From positions 1 to 41,751 of the IMG/VR virus record IMGVR_UViG_3300036828_001001: a stretch of DNA of 41,751 nucleotides. One strand, written 5' to 3'. The notes under the pieces are model-generated. The model saw nothing but the letters and a program-made list of their open reading frames with translations, made no database searches and was not told the origin of the DNA. Position 1 is the stretch's first letter. The number at the start of each line of letters is the position of its first letter. Shown piece by piece: positions 29,358 to 36,592 of this stretch. Both the position numbers and the translations under genes were made by a program. Source of the DNA: a virus.

Positions 29358-29962
29358 GCACCATTCCTGGCAGCCCTGGCTTGTGCCGCTCGACTGGCCC
29401 GCGGGCGCGGTGGCGCCTTGGGTGGGCGAGCGTCAGGGCGAACGATGATGCCCTCAGTCAGCCGGCCACGATCATCCTGTTCGCTGGAGACATCCTGCTC
29501 GTACTCCACCACCATTGCGGGTGGCAGACCACTCTCAGGCATCCCGGCGTTACGTAGAGTCTCGAGAAGATGATCGGTGTTGGCGATGGCTGCGTCTTGG
29601 CGCCGCTTGCGGCCCTCTTCTGTCCTCACGCCTCTATTGTGCATGATGACAGTCATGCGCGCGTTGTCTGAGATGCGGTTCTTGGAGAACACACCCAGAA
29701 TCACGCCCATCGTGCGCATGCTTGACGCATTGACTGCTTCGCTCGGAATGAAGCCGAACGATAGCAACTGTGGCTCAATACTCATGAGCGCGCCGTCAGG
29801 TACACTGACGATCTTGTTGTGCTCACCAACCGCTAGATTGATCGGTCGCACGCCACGCCGCGCCGCAGTCGTGACTGTCTGCTCAGGATCAAGAAACTGA
29901 ATCCTGTAGTAGAAGTCGAGCTTCTGCGCCGTGCAGTTCGAAAGATAAAGCCGGTCGGCCAT
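29354..29962 (-). CDS. virion-associated protein downstream of the capsid, 202 aa
   Basis: The ATG at 29,962 is 12 nt after the capsid stop. The first 110 residues are beta-rich (LYLSNCTAQKLDFYYRIQF, NLAVGEHNKIVSVPDGAL, RMTVIMHNRGVRTEEGRKRR); the C-terminus is Pro/Arg/Ala-rich and basic (KAPPRPRASRAAQARAARNG). The basic disordered tail could touch DNA in the head. Possible head-closing or decoration protein; unassigned. Confidence 0.72.
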   Translation of the reverse strand: MADRLYLSNCTAQKLDFYYRIQFLDPEQTVTTAARRGVRPINLAVGEHNKIVSVPDGALMSIEPQLLSFGFIPSEAVNASSMRTMGVILGVFSKNRISDNARMTVIMHNRGVRTEEGRKRRQDAAIANTDHLLETLRNAGMPESGLPPAMVVEYEQDVSSEQDDRGRLTEGIIVRPDARPPKAPPRPRASRAAQARAARNGA

Positions 29963-29974
29963 GCCCTCTCCTTA

Positions 29975-31000
29975 TCAATACGGACCGCTAATCGCACGGC
30001 CTGCTTCCGGACGAATCAGCCAACCAGAGCTGAACCGCCATTCGGTCATGAAGTCCGTGGCGCCGCCGGCCAGCGGCGACATGATCTCGACCGGTGCCGG
30101 AACGTCGCTGTACTGCGTATTGCAGACCAGCATGCCAGGCTTCAGATCGGCGAACTCGTTGAGGTTGATCTGCCCGCCGCCGGGAGGTTCCGGCTTCTTC
30201 AGATCCGGCATCACCAGAATGACGATGTCGTTGCCCGCGGCGCCAGCGCCTTGCAGCGTGTCGTCGTACACCCAGGTGATCAGATCGCCGTTCTTCCCGA
30301 CGATCTTCTCGAACACGCCCGCGGTGGACGACACACCGGCGCCTTCGTTCTGGTACTGTGTCAGAGCGACCACGTTGTACTCGAACGGGCCGAGCACGCG
30401 CATCGGGCCAAGCACCGTGAACTTCTGCGCGAGACCGAGGTTCAGGGTTGCCTGCTTGATCGCCTGCACCTGCAGGCTGAGGAAGAAGGCCATGGCGCCG
30501 TTGTCGTAGGTCGACCAGTTGACGTTGTTGTACGGGTCGGACGGCAGGTTCACCACAGTCAAGCGCGGGCTGTTGAGGAAGCCCTCGTTGTTCTGCGGGT
30601 TCATGCCCTTCAAGCTGGCATCACGCGCCAGCTGGAAGTGGCCTTGGCGATGGCCCAGCTTGTAGGCTTCCGGGAGCGAGAAGCCCCAGACGCCGGCCGC
30701 TGCGACATCGTGATGGTTCCAGTCCGCGCGGATCTGCGCACGGTAGGTCGCCGTGCTGATCTGCGAGGTGAAGATGTCGACGCCAGGCAGCTCGTTGGCG
30801 CTAGCCTGACTGGCCGCCACCTTCGTGCGCATGTTGATCTGCTTGGCATACACCAGCAGATCTTCGCCGCTCAGACGGGTGCGGAGCCCGCCACCACTGA
30901 GTAGATGTGGGAACCCGCTTGGCTGGTTCCACTGGACGATGAACTCGGGCTCCGCGAAGCTCGGGTTGACGATTGAGTAGGCACCGGCTTGCAGGGCCAT
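29975..31000 (-). CDS. major capsid protein, 341 aa
   Basis: Called as the major capsid protein from position (after scaffold-type and decoration-type genes, before connector genes), size, and HK97-like features. The start YSIVNPSFAEPEFIV is followed by a beta-rich core, GVWGFSLPEAYKLGHRQGHF, PSDPYNNVNWSTYDNGAMAFF, YNVVALTQYQNEGAGVSST and FMTEWRFSSGWLIRPEAG at the end. The QYQNEG... and EWRFSSGWLIRPEAG stretches resemble DUF2184-type capsids of related phages. Codon use is regular, as in highly expressed genes. No cleavage site is evident, so maturation is unclear. Confidence 0.82.
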   Translation of the reverse strand: MALQAGAYSIVNPSFAEPEFIVQWNQPSGFPHLLSGGGLRTRLSGEDLLVYAKQINMRTKVAASQASANELPGVDIFTSQISTATYRAQIRADWNHHDVAAAGVWGFSLPEAYKLGHRQGHFQLARDASLKGMNPQNNEGFLNSPRLTVVNLPSDPYNNVNWSTYDNGAMAFFLSLQVQAIKQATLNLGLAQKFTVLGPMRVLGPFEYNVVALTQYQNEGAGVSSTAGVFEKIVGKNGDLITWVYDDTLQGAGAAGNDIVILVMPDLKKPEPPGGGQINLNEFADLKPGMLVCNTQYSDVPAPVEIMSPLAGGATDFMTEWRFSSGWLIRPEAGRAISGPY

Positions 31001-31042
31001 GGTCTATCCCTATTGCTTGAGTTGATGTTGAACGCCGCCACC

Positions 31043-31933
31043 TCAGATCTGAATGACCGCGCAGGCACCTCCGAAGTTCCAGTTGGTGTTTCCGCTCACC
31101 GGATCGTAGGAGACATTGACGCAGTTGGTCGCCTGCACATCCAGCAGTTGGATCGGCACCGGAAGCGTACCGAGCGCCACCCCAGTGGTGAGCGAACCGC
31201 CGGTGATGGTCGTGGCAGCCAAACCGACTGGACCTTGCAGATTGATGCTGGTGCCAGTAGGCGGCGGCGCAATGACTGGCCAAGTGCCGTTCAGCGAAGC
31301 GAACGCGCCGGTTCCAGTCAGTGCAGACAACGTGACGCTGGAGCCCACCGAAACCGCCGGCGTCGCAGCCATGGTCAGCACGATATGGCCAGTGACCGGA
31401 TCATAGGTGCCGCTGGTGATGGGGTCGGCACCGGAAGCCTGCACCAGCTTCTGGTCATTGAAGTCCCAAGCCAGGTTACCGCCGGCGAAGATCGGCTGGC
31501 CCTGCTGATCGACCAGAACCGGATCGCAGGCCACCACAATGCGGGCTTCTGAGCCGAGCGGATAGTAGTTGGCGCTCTGCCCAGGCTGCGCTTGCGGCGC
31601 CGTCGACGTCGGGCTGTTGACCATGTTGTAGGCCTGGTCGAACACGCTGAAGCCGGCAATTGCCTTGGCACCACCCGTCGCGCTGGTTGCCTTGCCGATG
31701 CTGGGACCCAGCGAAATGCTCGGGCTGGGCGGCGCACCGCCGGGCACGTTGGCGAACACCGCGCAGCCGCCCCACATGGGAGTGGTCTCGCTGAGCGCGA
31801 CTATACCGCCACGCAGCCGCCAGCGGCTGCTGGGATCGGGATAGGCCCCGCCTTGCACGAGCCCATAGGTGCTGGGATCGCTGAACATACCAGCGTTCGC
31901 AACAGTCGTTGACGCCGGAAAGAGTTGATTCAT
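31043..31933 (-). CDS. capsid-cluster structural protein with beta-sandwich domain, 296 aa
   Basis: The ATG at 31,933 follows CGAAGGAGCG. The start (NQLFPASTTVANAGMFSDPS, GLVQGGAYPDPSSRWRLRGG) resembles structural proteins next to capsids. Residues about 176-248 (TGHIVLTMAATPAVSVGSSV, TGTGAFASLNGTWPV, GTSINLQGPVGLAATTIT) match the layout of the domain inserted in the tail sheath (TTHGWTVSD, GYNGSFNITV, STFTYPL), so both probably carry the same small beta-sandwich. Likely a decoration or minor head protein. It is the first gene after the internal terminator at 31,968-32,009. Confidence 0.75.
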   Translation of the reverse strand: MNQLFPASTTVANAGMFSDPSTYGLVQGGAYPDPSSRWRLRGGIVALSETTPMWGGCAVFANVPGGAPPSPSISLGPSIGKATSATGGAKAIAGFSVFDQAYNMVNSPTSTAPQAQPGQSANYYPLGSEARIVVACDPVLVDQQGQPIFAGGNLAWDFNDQKLVQASGADPITSGTYDPVTGHIVLTMAATPAVSVGSSVTLSALTGTGAFASLNGTWPVIAPPPTGTSINLQGPVGLAATTITGGSLTTGVALGTLPVPIQLLDVQATNCVNVSYDPVSGNTNWNFGGACAVIQI

Positions 31934-31967
31934 CTGTTATGGCGCTCCTTCGGGCGCTACGGCTAGA

Positions 31968-32009
31968 GGGAAAGAAGCTCTCAGGCAGACGGTACTCCAC
32001 CTGAGAGCT
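31968..32009 (-). terminator. internal terminator between proline-rich and capsid-cluster genes
   Basis: AGCTCTCAGG (31,976-31,985) pairs perfectly with CCTGAGAGCT (32,000-32,009) around a 14-nt loop. On the minus strand the stem is followed by TCTTTCCCTC. It should partly stop transcription from the right and set the ratio of scaffold-side to capsid-side genes. No clear promoter lies between it and the start at 31,933. Confidence 0.65.
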
Positions 32010-32064
32010 CCCCTGCGGTTCCGCGCGGCCGACCGGCTGGGAGGGTCACACGCGGTTCAGCAAC

Positions 32065-32610
32065 TCACTTCGGTTCGGGCGTCGGCGCGATGGGATGCGA
32101 CGGCGACAGGTCGGCATCGATCACCAGCCAGCGGTAACCGACGAACGGCACGTAAACCAAGATCACCAGATCGCCCTGCACCCCAGGGAGCGGCGGCCAG
32201 ATGGTGCCCGGCGGCAGCGCGATGGGATGCTCCGGCGTACCGGCGATCACCGGCGGTGGCAGGGTGTTATCGACATGCGGCGGCGCTTCGCCACCCCAGA
32301 TGCCGGGCGGCAGCGGCGGCAGCGTGTTGTCCGGCCCGACTGGCGGCGGCCAGATGCTCACAGGCGGCGGCAGGCTGTGGTCGGGATGAACCGGAGGCGG
32401 CCATACGCCAGGAGGTGGACCACCCGGAGCGATCGGATGCGCCGGCGAGCCGGGTGGCGGCCACACGCCCACGCCTGGAGGCGGCAGGCCCTGATCTGGG
32501 TGCGAAGGTGCGCCGCCCCAGATACCCGGAGGCGGGCCGCCCGGCGCAATGGGATGCGACGGTGCGCCGCTGCTAAGCGGCGTGATCACCGCAAGATACG
32601 AATCAGCCAT
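32065..32610 (-). CDS. proline-rich repeat protein, 181 aa
   Basis: About a third of the residues are Pro. Short units recur: SHPIAPGGPPPG, IWGGAP, HPDQGLPPPGV, VWPPPGSPAHPIAP, HPDHSLPPPV, GPDNTLPPLPPG and HVDNTLPPPV. The N-terminus (DSYLAVITPLSSG) and a C-terminal strand series (LVILVYVPFVGYRWLVIDAD) look folded. The protein lies between the scaffold-like and capsid-cluster genes. Proline-rich proteins at this place occur in related phages, as I recall, without known role. A flexible fibre on the capsid is possible. Confidence 0.78.
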   Translation of the reverse strand: MADSYLAVITPLSSGAPSHPIAPGGPPPGIWGGAPSHPDQGLPPPGVGVWPPPGSPAHPIAPGGPPPGVWPPPVHPDHSLPPPVSIWPPPVGPDNTLPPLPPGIWGGEAPPHVDNTLPPPVIAGTPEHPIALPPGTIWPPLPGVQGDLVILVYVPFVGYRWLVIDADLSPSHPIAPTPEPK

Positions 32611-32645
32611 AAGGCTCTCCCTTGAGGTTATACTCTGCGCCTGAA

Positions 32646-33623
32646 CTAGGTGTTCAGGAACTCCTTGACGTGCTGAGTGACTGCCCCAGCCATCGGCAGC
32701 ATCCAGGCCGACGAATCACCACGGTACCGCGTGATGGTGTGGCCGGTCGGCGTGCGCTCGGTGAGAGGCATGAGAATGCCAGCCGGAATGCTGGCAGGGT
32801 TGTTGGCGTGATGTACCGCGTCGGCATAGACCTTGCTCTCGAGCTCCTTGAGCGCAACGTCGTCGTTGATCGCCTCCCATTTGATGTCCTTGAGGCTGTC
32901 CGAGTACGGAGACAGCTTGCGCAACAGGCGCCGACGATAGGTCGACAACGTCTCGTTGACCAGCGGAGGCGGCGCCCGCTCGCCGAGCTGGCTGAACACC
33001 TCGTCGGCATGCGCCTGCTGCTCGAGCATGGCGTGTGCCGCTTCATCGGTCATCGGGATGGGTGTGATCATCTCCTGGCGACCGAGACGGGTGGTGAGAT
33101 CGGCCACCTGCGCCCGCAGCGCTGCCATATCGGCATCGGCATGAGCGGTGTCCTCCTTCTTCTCCTCCTTCTCTTCTTCCTCATCGCGGCGCTTCGCATC
33201 GACCTTGGTGCTTTCCGGCGCCGTCTCTTCGTCCCGGCGCTTCTTGTCGGCAGCAGGCGGCTCGGGCTCGCCCTTGGCTTCTTCTTCCTCGCCGTCGGAA
33301 TCGGTCTTCGCCGCTGCGTCGGCCTTGCCGCGCTTCTTGTCGCCCTGGCGGCGCTTCCAGCCGTCGTCGCGCTCTTCCTCTTCTTCCTCGTTGTCCTTGC
33401 GGCCCATGGCATCCATGCGGGCGTCCATGCGGTCCATTCGGTCCATGCACTTCTCCGCCGCATCCATGCAACGGGTGGCAGCGTCCATGGCCGGCTTCAT
33501 CGCGTCGGCCACTGCGTCGGCGATGGTATGCTTCAGCGCCTCGTCACTGCGCGCTTGTGCGTCTTCCTTCTTCTCTTCTTCTTCCTCGGCGTCGGCCCGA
33601 ATGATCAGGTCTTCCTTTGACAT
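32646..33623 (-). CDS. putative scaffolding protein, charged coiled coil, 325 aa
   Basis: The ATG at 33,623 has GAGGAGGACACG upstream, so I prefer it over ATG 33,644. Residues 1-170 alternate Glu/Asp- and Lys/Arg-rich blocks (EEEEEKKEDAQARSDE, EEEEEERDDGWKRRQGDKKR) with a Met/Asp helix (MDRMDRMDARMDAMG). Residues 165-190 form a coiled coil (ADMAALRAQVADLTTRLGRQ). The C-terminal 130 residues (NETLSTYRRRLLRKLSPYSD, LESKVYADAVHHANNP, GDSSAWMLPMAGAVTQH) look like a folded domain. The layout and the place before the capsid genes fit a scaffold or prohead core protein. Which part is lost on maturation is unknown. Confidence 0.78.
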   Translation of the reverse strand: MSKEDLIIRADAEEEEEKKEDAQARSDEALKHTIADAVADAMKPAMDAATRCMDAAEKCMDRMDRMDARMDAMGRKDNEEEEEERDDGWKRRQGDKKRGKADAAAKTDSDGEEEEAKGEPEPPAADKKRRDEETAPESTKVDAKRRDEEEEKEEKKEDTAHADADMAALRAQVADLTTRLGRQEMITPIPMTDEAAHAMLEQQAHADEVFSQLGERAPPPLVNETLSTYRRRLLRKLSPYSDSLKDIKWEAINDDVALKELESKVYADAVHHANNPASIPAGILMPLTERTPTGHTITRYRGDSSAWMLPMAGAVTQHVKEFLNT

Positions 33624-33645
33624 CGTGTCCTCCTCAGACTTCATG

Positions 33646-34776
33646 TCAGTTTCGAGCCCGAAGGCCCAGGGTGCGGGCGCGGAGGCTAAGCGCCCGCCCG
33701 CGTTCGTCTTTCTTTAGAAGATTCTCGGCACGACGCTGAAGGCGTTTCAGACCTTCTTTGTTGTATCGGAGCGGCTGTGCGTCTGCCACGGGTTCGAGCG
33801 CTGCGGCGCGGTCGACACCCATGGGTGTTTCACCCTTGTCCCACACGCCCGCCGCACAGATGGCCACGTGGTCCACTAAGCGCGGGACGCCCTCGATAAG
33901 CACCCGCTGCCCATCCTCCATTGTCAGGCGTTCACCACCGCTTTCAGGACCGAACACCACTGTCGGGCTGGTAGAGACCTGACTATCACGCATTTCCTGC
34001 GCGGCTTCCTCATCGTAGATCTTCGCAATACCCCACACCTCATCACCCTTGATGTAGGGCAGAAAGATGCTGCCGATCGTGCGCTGAGCGAACTCCTTAC
34101 TGTCCAAGGTTGCCTTAGGCGGGTGCGTCCAGATGACCTGCAGGCCATTGCAGCGCGCCAGGAACTCCTCGTTCAGCCACTCAGCCGGCTCTCGCCAGAC
34201 GAACTCCTTGAGACCTACGCGATAGGCAGCGCCAGTGCCACTGATCCGCAGCGCGAACAACCACATATTCATGTAACGAATAGGGCTCATCAACTGCCCA
34301 GCAGCGATGGCGCGAGCACACTCCAGTTCGTTCCAGCGCAGACGACCTAGCGCGGTCAGCGCGCCCGGATGCACGGGCTGCGGTGGGCGCTCGACCGGTG
34401 CCCAGCACCAAGCGTCATGCTCATCGCACAGTATCGGTCGAAACTGCGATGGGATACGATGGATGAACGTGGTGAAATCCACGTCGTCCAACTGCATTAC
34501 CGTCTCTGTCGACATGCCGGCAAACGGCTGCTCAGCTGGTGCGATACCGCGCGTCCATGGCTCGATTAAGGTGCGTGGATCAACAACTAGACCGCATTCC
34601 TCTTCACACTCACGCGAGGCGCACTCGGCAACGCTCTCCAGACCCTCTTGCTGCCCACCTGGGAACGCCCACTCGAACGGATGATCAGAACCGCCACCGC
34701 GCTGCAACATCAGAGCAGTCTCTGCCCCGGTGCGCGGGTCTGGCGCTAGAATCAGAATGCCGGCAGCGACGATCAT
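33646..34776 (-). CDS. fusion of Nudix hydrolase and DUF2213-like domain, 376 aa
   Basis: The N-terminal 130 residues carry a perfect Nudix box G-x5-E-x7-REUxEExGU at 41-63 (G41, E47, R55-E56, E59-E60, G62), preceded by EWAFPGG, so the Nudix fold should be active on a nucleoside-diphosphate-linked substrate. After a linker, residues about 160-290 read YMNMWLFALRISGTGAAYRV, LKEFVWREPAEWLNEEFLAR, QVIWTHPPKATLDSKEFAQR and VWGIAKIYDEEAAQEMRDSQ, STSPTVVF. This resembles the DUF2213 family linked to phage prohead proteases. The C-terminus is basic and helical. Placed before the scaffold gene, where the prohead protease is expected. Confidence 0.85.
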   Translation of the reverse strand: MIVAAGILILAPDPRTGAETALMLQRGGGSDHPFEWAFPGGQQEGLESVAECASRECEEECGLVVDPRTLIEPWTRGIAPAEQPFAGMSTETVMQLDDVDFTTFIHRIPSQFRPILCDEHDAWCWAPVERPPQPVHPGALTALGRLRWNELECARAIAAGQLMSPIRYMNMWLFALRISGTGAAYRVGLKEFVWREPAEWLNEEFLARCNGLQVIWTHPPKATLDSKEFAQRTIGSIFLPYIKGDEVWGIAKIYDEEAAQEMRDSQVSTSPTVVFGPESGGERLTMEDGQRVLIEGVPRLVDHVAICAAGVWDKGETPMGVDRAAALEPVADAQPLRYNKEGLKRLQRRAENLLKKDERGRALSLRARTLGLRARN

Positions 34777-34780
34777 GCTC

Positions 34781-35134
34781 TCATTGCTTCATGTTGCCGT
34801 TAGCATCGAACCAGACGTGAATCTCTTGGCGGTGCAGAGCCATCTCTTTACCGCCCATATCGCCCAAGAACCCAGGCCCGTAGCCAATCAACCTGGCATT
34901 GGCCTTGTCCATCATGTAACCGTTCGGGTTCCTTGGGTAAGCCATCTCCTTGGCAAGCTTGCGCAGTTGAGCGAGCGCCGCCTGCTTGCTCGAATAGACT
35001 GCATTCTTGTCATAACGGCCAGGTAGGCCCTGGATACTCCACTTCCAGCCCTTAGTGTCGGGCGCATCGGCACGACGCACCACTGCATCTGCGCGACGGG
35101 CAATAGCTGCGAAAGCGTCAGCAGTGGAAGTCAT
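34781..35134 (-). CDS. hypothetical protein of the structural cluster, 117 aa
   Basis: I prefer the ATG at 35,134 (weak AGAAGA upstream) over a TTG at 35,149. A helical Ala/Arg-rich N-terminus (TADAFAAIARRADAVVRR) leads to KGWKWSIQGLPGRYDKNAVY, SSKQAALAQLRKLAKEMA and RQEIHVWFDANGNM at the end. It looks like a small soluble alpha/beta domain. No family recognised. The stop is 4 nt before the Nudix-fusion start. Confidence 0.72.
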   Translation of the reverse strand: MTSTADAFAAIARRADAVVRRADAPDTKGWKWSIQGLPGRYDKNAVYSSKQAALAQLRKLAKEMAYPRNPNGYMMDKANARLIGYGPGFLGDMGGKEMALHRQEIHVWFDANGNMKQ

Positions 35135-35182
35135 TGTGTTCTTCTGCAAGTCTTCGCAAGCTGTGCTGCGCAGGAGGCAGTA

Positions 35183-35509
35183 ATGAGCATGATGGCCGCA
35201 CAGTTCCTTGACATAACTGGCAAGTCCGTGCTGACGGCGAAAATAGACGATCTAGTTGACGCCGGCTGGGCTGTCCTGCCAGAACCACCCAATGTGGGCA
35301 GTTTCATCAGTATCAACGACGTGATGATGCGGATAGTAGGTTTTCAGTACCTAGTGAAAACCATTCAAGGGCCGGTCACCACTAATACACAGCTTAACGT
35401 CCCTGCTTTGCAAGTGTTTATCTGTGTGCCTGGACGTGAACCCCGCGCACCTAACCTAGTTGCGCCAGTTGGCTCACTTGACGGCATGCAGGCTATGGGC
35501 AGAGGCTAG
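35183..35509 (+). CDS. plus-strand gene inside the minus-strand late region, 108 aa
   Basis: The ATG at 35,183 has a strong GGAGG at 35,173-35,177. The product is protein-like throughout: AAQFLDITGKSVLTAKIDDL, AGWAVLPEPPNVGSFISIND, MMRIVGFQYLVKTIQGP, VPALQVFICVPG, LVAPVGSLDGMQAM. It fills exactly the space between the starts and ends of the two flanking minus-strand genes, and the opposite strand has no plausible gene here. Its TAG and the TAG of the minus-strand neighbour share the palindrome CTAG (35,506-35,509). It should need its own promoter, but none is clear. Function unknown. Confidence 0.72.
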   Translation: MSMMAAQFLDITGKSVLTAKIDDLVDAGWAVLPEPPNVGSFISINDVMMRIVGFQYLVKTIQGPVTTNTQLNVPALQVFICVPGREPRAPNLVAPVGSLDGMQAMGRG

Positions 35510-36516
35510 GGGCGCTTAACGCTCTTCAGCGTGAAAGTCTTGGCTCGATTACGCTGGGTCGAGTTCTCTGCCCAGCGAGTCGACAGCATCTCACGTGCCT
35601 TCTTGACTGCGGTGTCGCGATCGGTAGCGCGCACCGTATAGGCTGGCGGATTCGAATATCCTTCCGGATCCTGGAACTGCACGATCCAGGGATCAGCGAA
35701 GTCACGATCGTCAGGAATCGACTCATTCTGCGCTGGCGAGGAGACTTCTGCCAAGTTAAAGCCAACATCGCTGCGAGAATTTGCCTTTTTCAACCAGGCT
35801 AAGCCTTCTTCGCGTGTCTTGAATTTCTCAGGGCCCACTTGACCATTGGCATGACGAGCAGTCCAACCGCCCTCCTTGGGAATGATGTAGTTAATGCCCT
35901 TATCAGTTCCACCTGGTGCAGGACGTCCCGCATCCTTGCGCTGACGGAGGTACTCGCCTTCGGCATCGGATCGTTTGAACTTGAAGTCCTGCATGTAATC
36001 TTTGTTGAACTTCGCCCAATTCTGCGCCTCGGCCATGTTGCGGGCCTTGTAGGTGACCTCCTTGTCAACCTTGCCAGTGGCGGGGTTGTGCGCCTTGGCG
36101 GTGACAGTCACTTCGCCTTCAGCATCGCGGCGTGGTTGCTGACGCTGGTTCTCGCCTTCGTTGTCTGCGCATTCGCGTGATACGCGCACCGCGTCCTGGC
36201 GGGCGGCTTCGTGCGCACGGTCGTCCAGCCCATCAGCACGCTGGCTGAGGGCGTCGATGCGGTCAGCCAAGGGACTCAGCTCGTCGCTGCGGCCAGTCTG
36301 CTTGTTGCGGATGAATTCGCGTTGTTGCTGATTCATCTTTTGCACCATGCGCTGGTGCTCGGCGAAGTCCTTGTCGTTGGGCTCCTTCACTGCACCATCA
36401 ACGCCACTGATCGTGCCCTTGTTCTTCGATGCGTAGAACACCTCTTCGCCCTTCTCGCCGCCGTATTCTTTCTTCATCGCGGACATCACGTGTTCGCCCT
36501 TGGAGGTCAGCGGCAT
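35506..36516 (-). CDS. phage protein of the MPLTSKGEH type, 336 aa
   Basis: The N-terminal 40 residues (MPLTSKGEHVMSAMKKEYGG, KGEEVFYASKNKGTISGVDG) match a short module common in phage genomes as a stand-alone protein of about 40-70 residues; here it is extended. The middle is charged (DRIDALSQRADGLDDRAHEA). The later part has AEAQNWAKFNKDYMQDFKF, EGGWTARHANGQVGPEKFKT and DPWIVQFQDPEGYSNPPAYT, suggesting small alpha/beta modules. Virion role not established. Its ribosome binding site lies at the end of the 23-residue membrane gene. Confidence 0.8.
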   Translation of the reverse strand: MPLTSKGEHVMSAMKKEYGGEKGEEVFYASKNKGTISGVDGAVKEPNDKDFAEHQRMVQKMNQQQREFIRNKQTGRSDELSPLADRIDALSQRADGLDDRAHEAARQDAVRVSRECADNEGENQRQQPRRDAEGEVTVTAKAHNPATGKVDKEVTYKARNMAEAQNWAKFNKDYMQDFKFKRSDAEGEYLRQRKDAGRPAPGGTDKGINYIIPKEGGWTARHANGQVGPEKFKTREEGLAWLKKANSRSDVGFNLAEVSSPAQNESIPDDRDFADPWIVQFQDPEGYSNPPAYTVRATDRDTAVKKAREMLSTRWAENSTQRNRAKTFTLKSVKRP

Positions 36517-36520
36517 AGCT

Positions 36521-36592
36521 TCACCGTGTTATGATAAACAAGATGATTCCTAAGATAGCACAAACAATCAGGACCGACAAAGCAGCTTTCAT
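36521..36592 (-). CDS. hidden membrane miniprotein, 23 aa
   Basis: The ATG at 36,592 overlaps the stop of the MuF gene (ATGA), and the TGA at 36,523-36,521 is 4 nt before the next start, so the frame exactly fills the gap. The sequence MKAALSVLIVCAILGIILFI is one hydrophobic helix ending ITR, with Lys2 as the positive flank. It could be a membrane peptide or a lipoprotein-like leader (VCAIL is not a good lipobox). Too short to assign. Confidence 0.55.
   Translation of the reverse strand: MKAALSVLIVCAILGIILFIITR

Noticed and set aside
30251-30904. 217-codon plus-strand frame inside the capsid gene
   Set aside because: Antisense frame in a GC-rich gene; no ribosome binding site and no recognisable features, while the capsid frame fits perfectly.
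32095-33620. Long plus-strand frames opposite the proline-rich and scaffold genes
   Set aside because: Arg/Cys-rich or Leu/Phe-rich translations are the antisense reflection of Pro-rich and Glu/Lys-rich coding sequence; the minus strand has the good ribosome binding sites and domain content.
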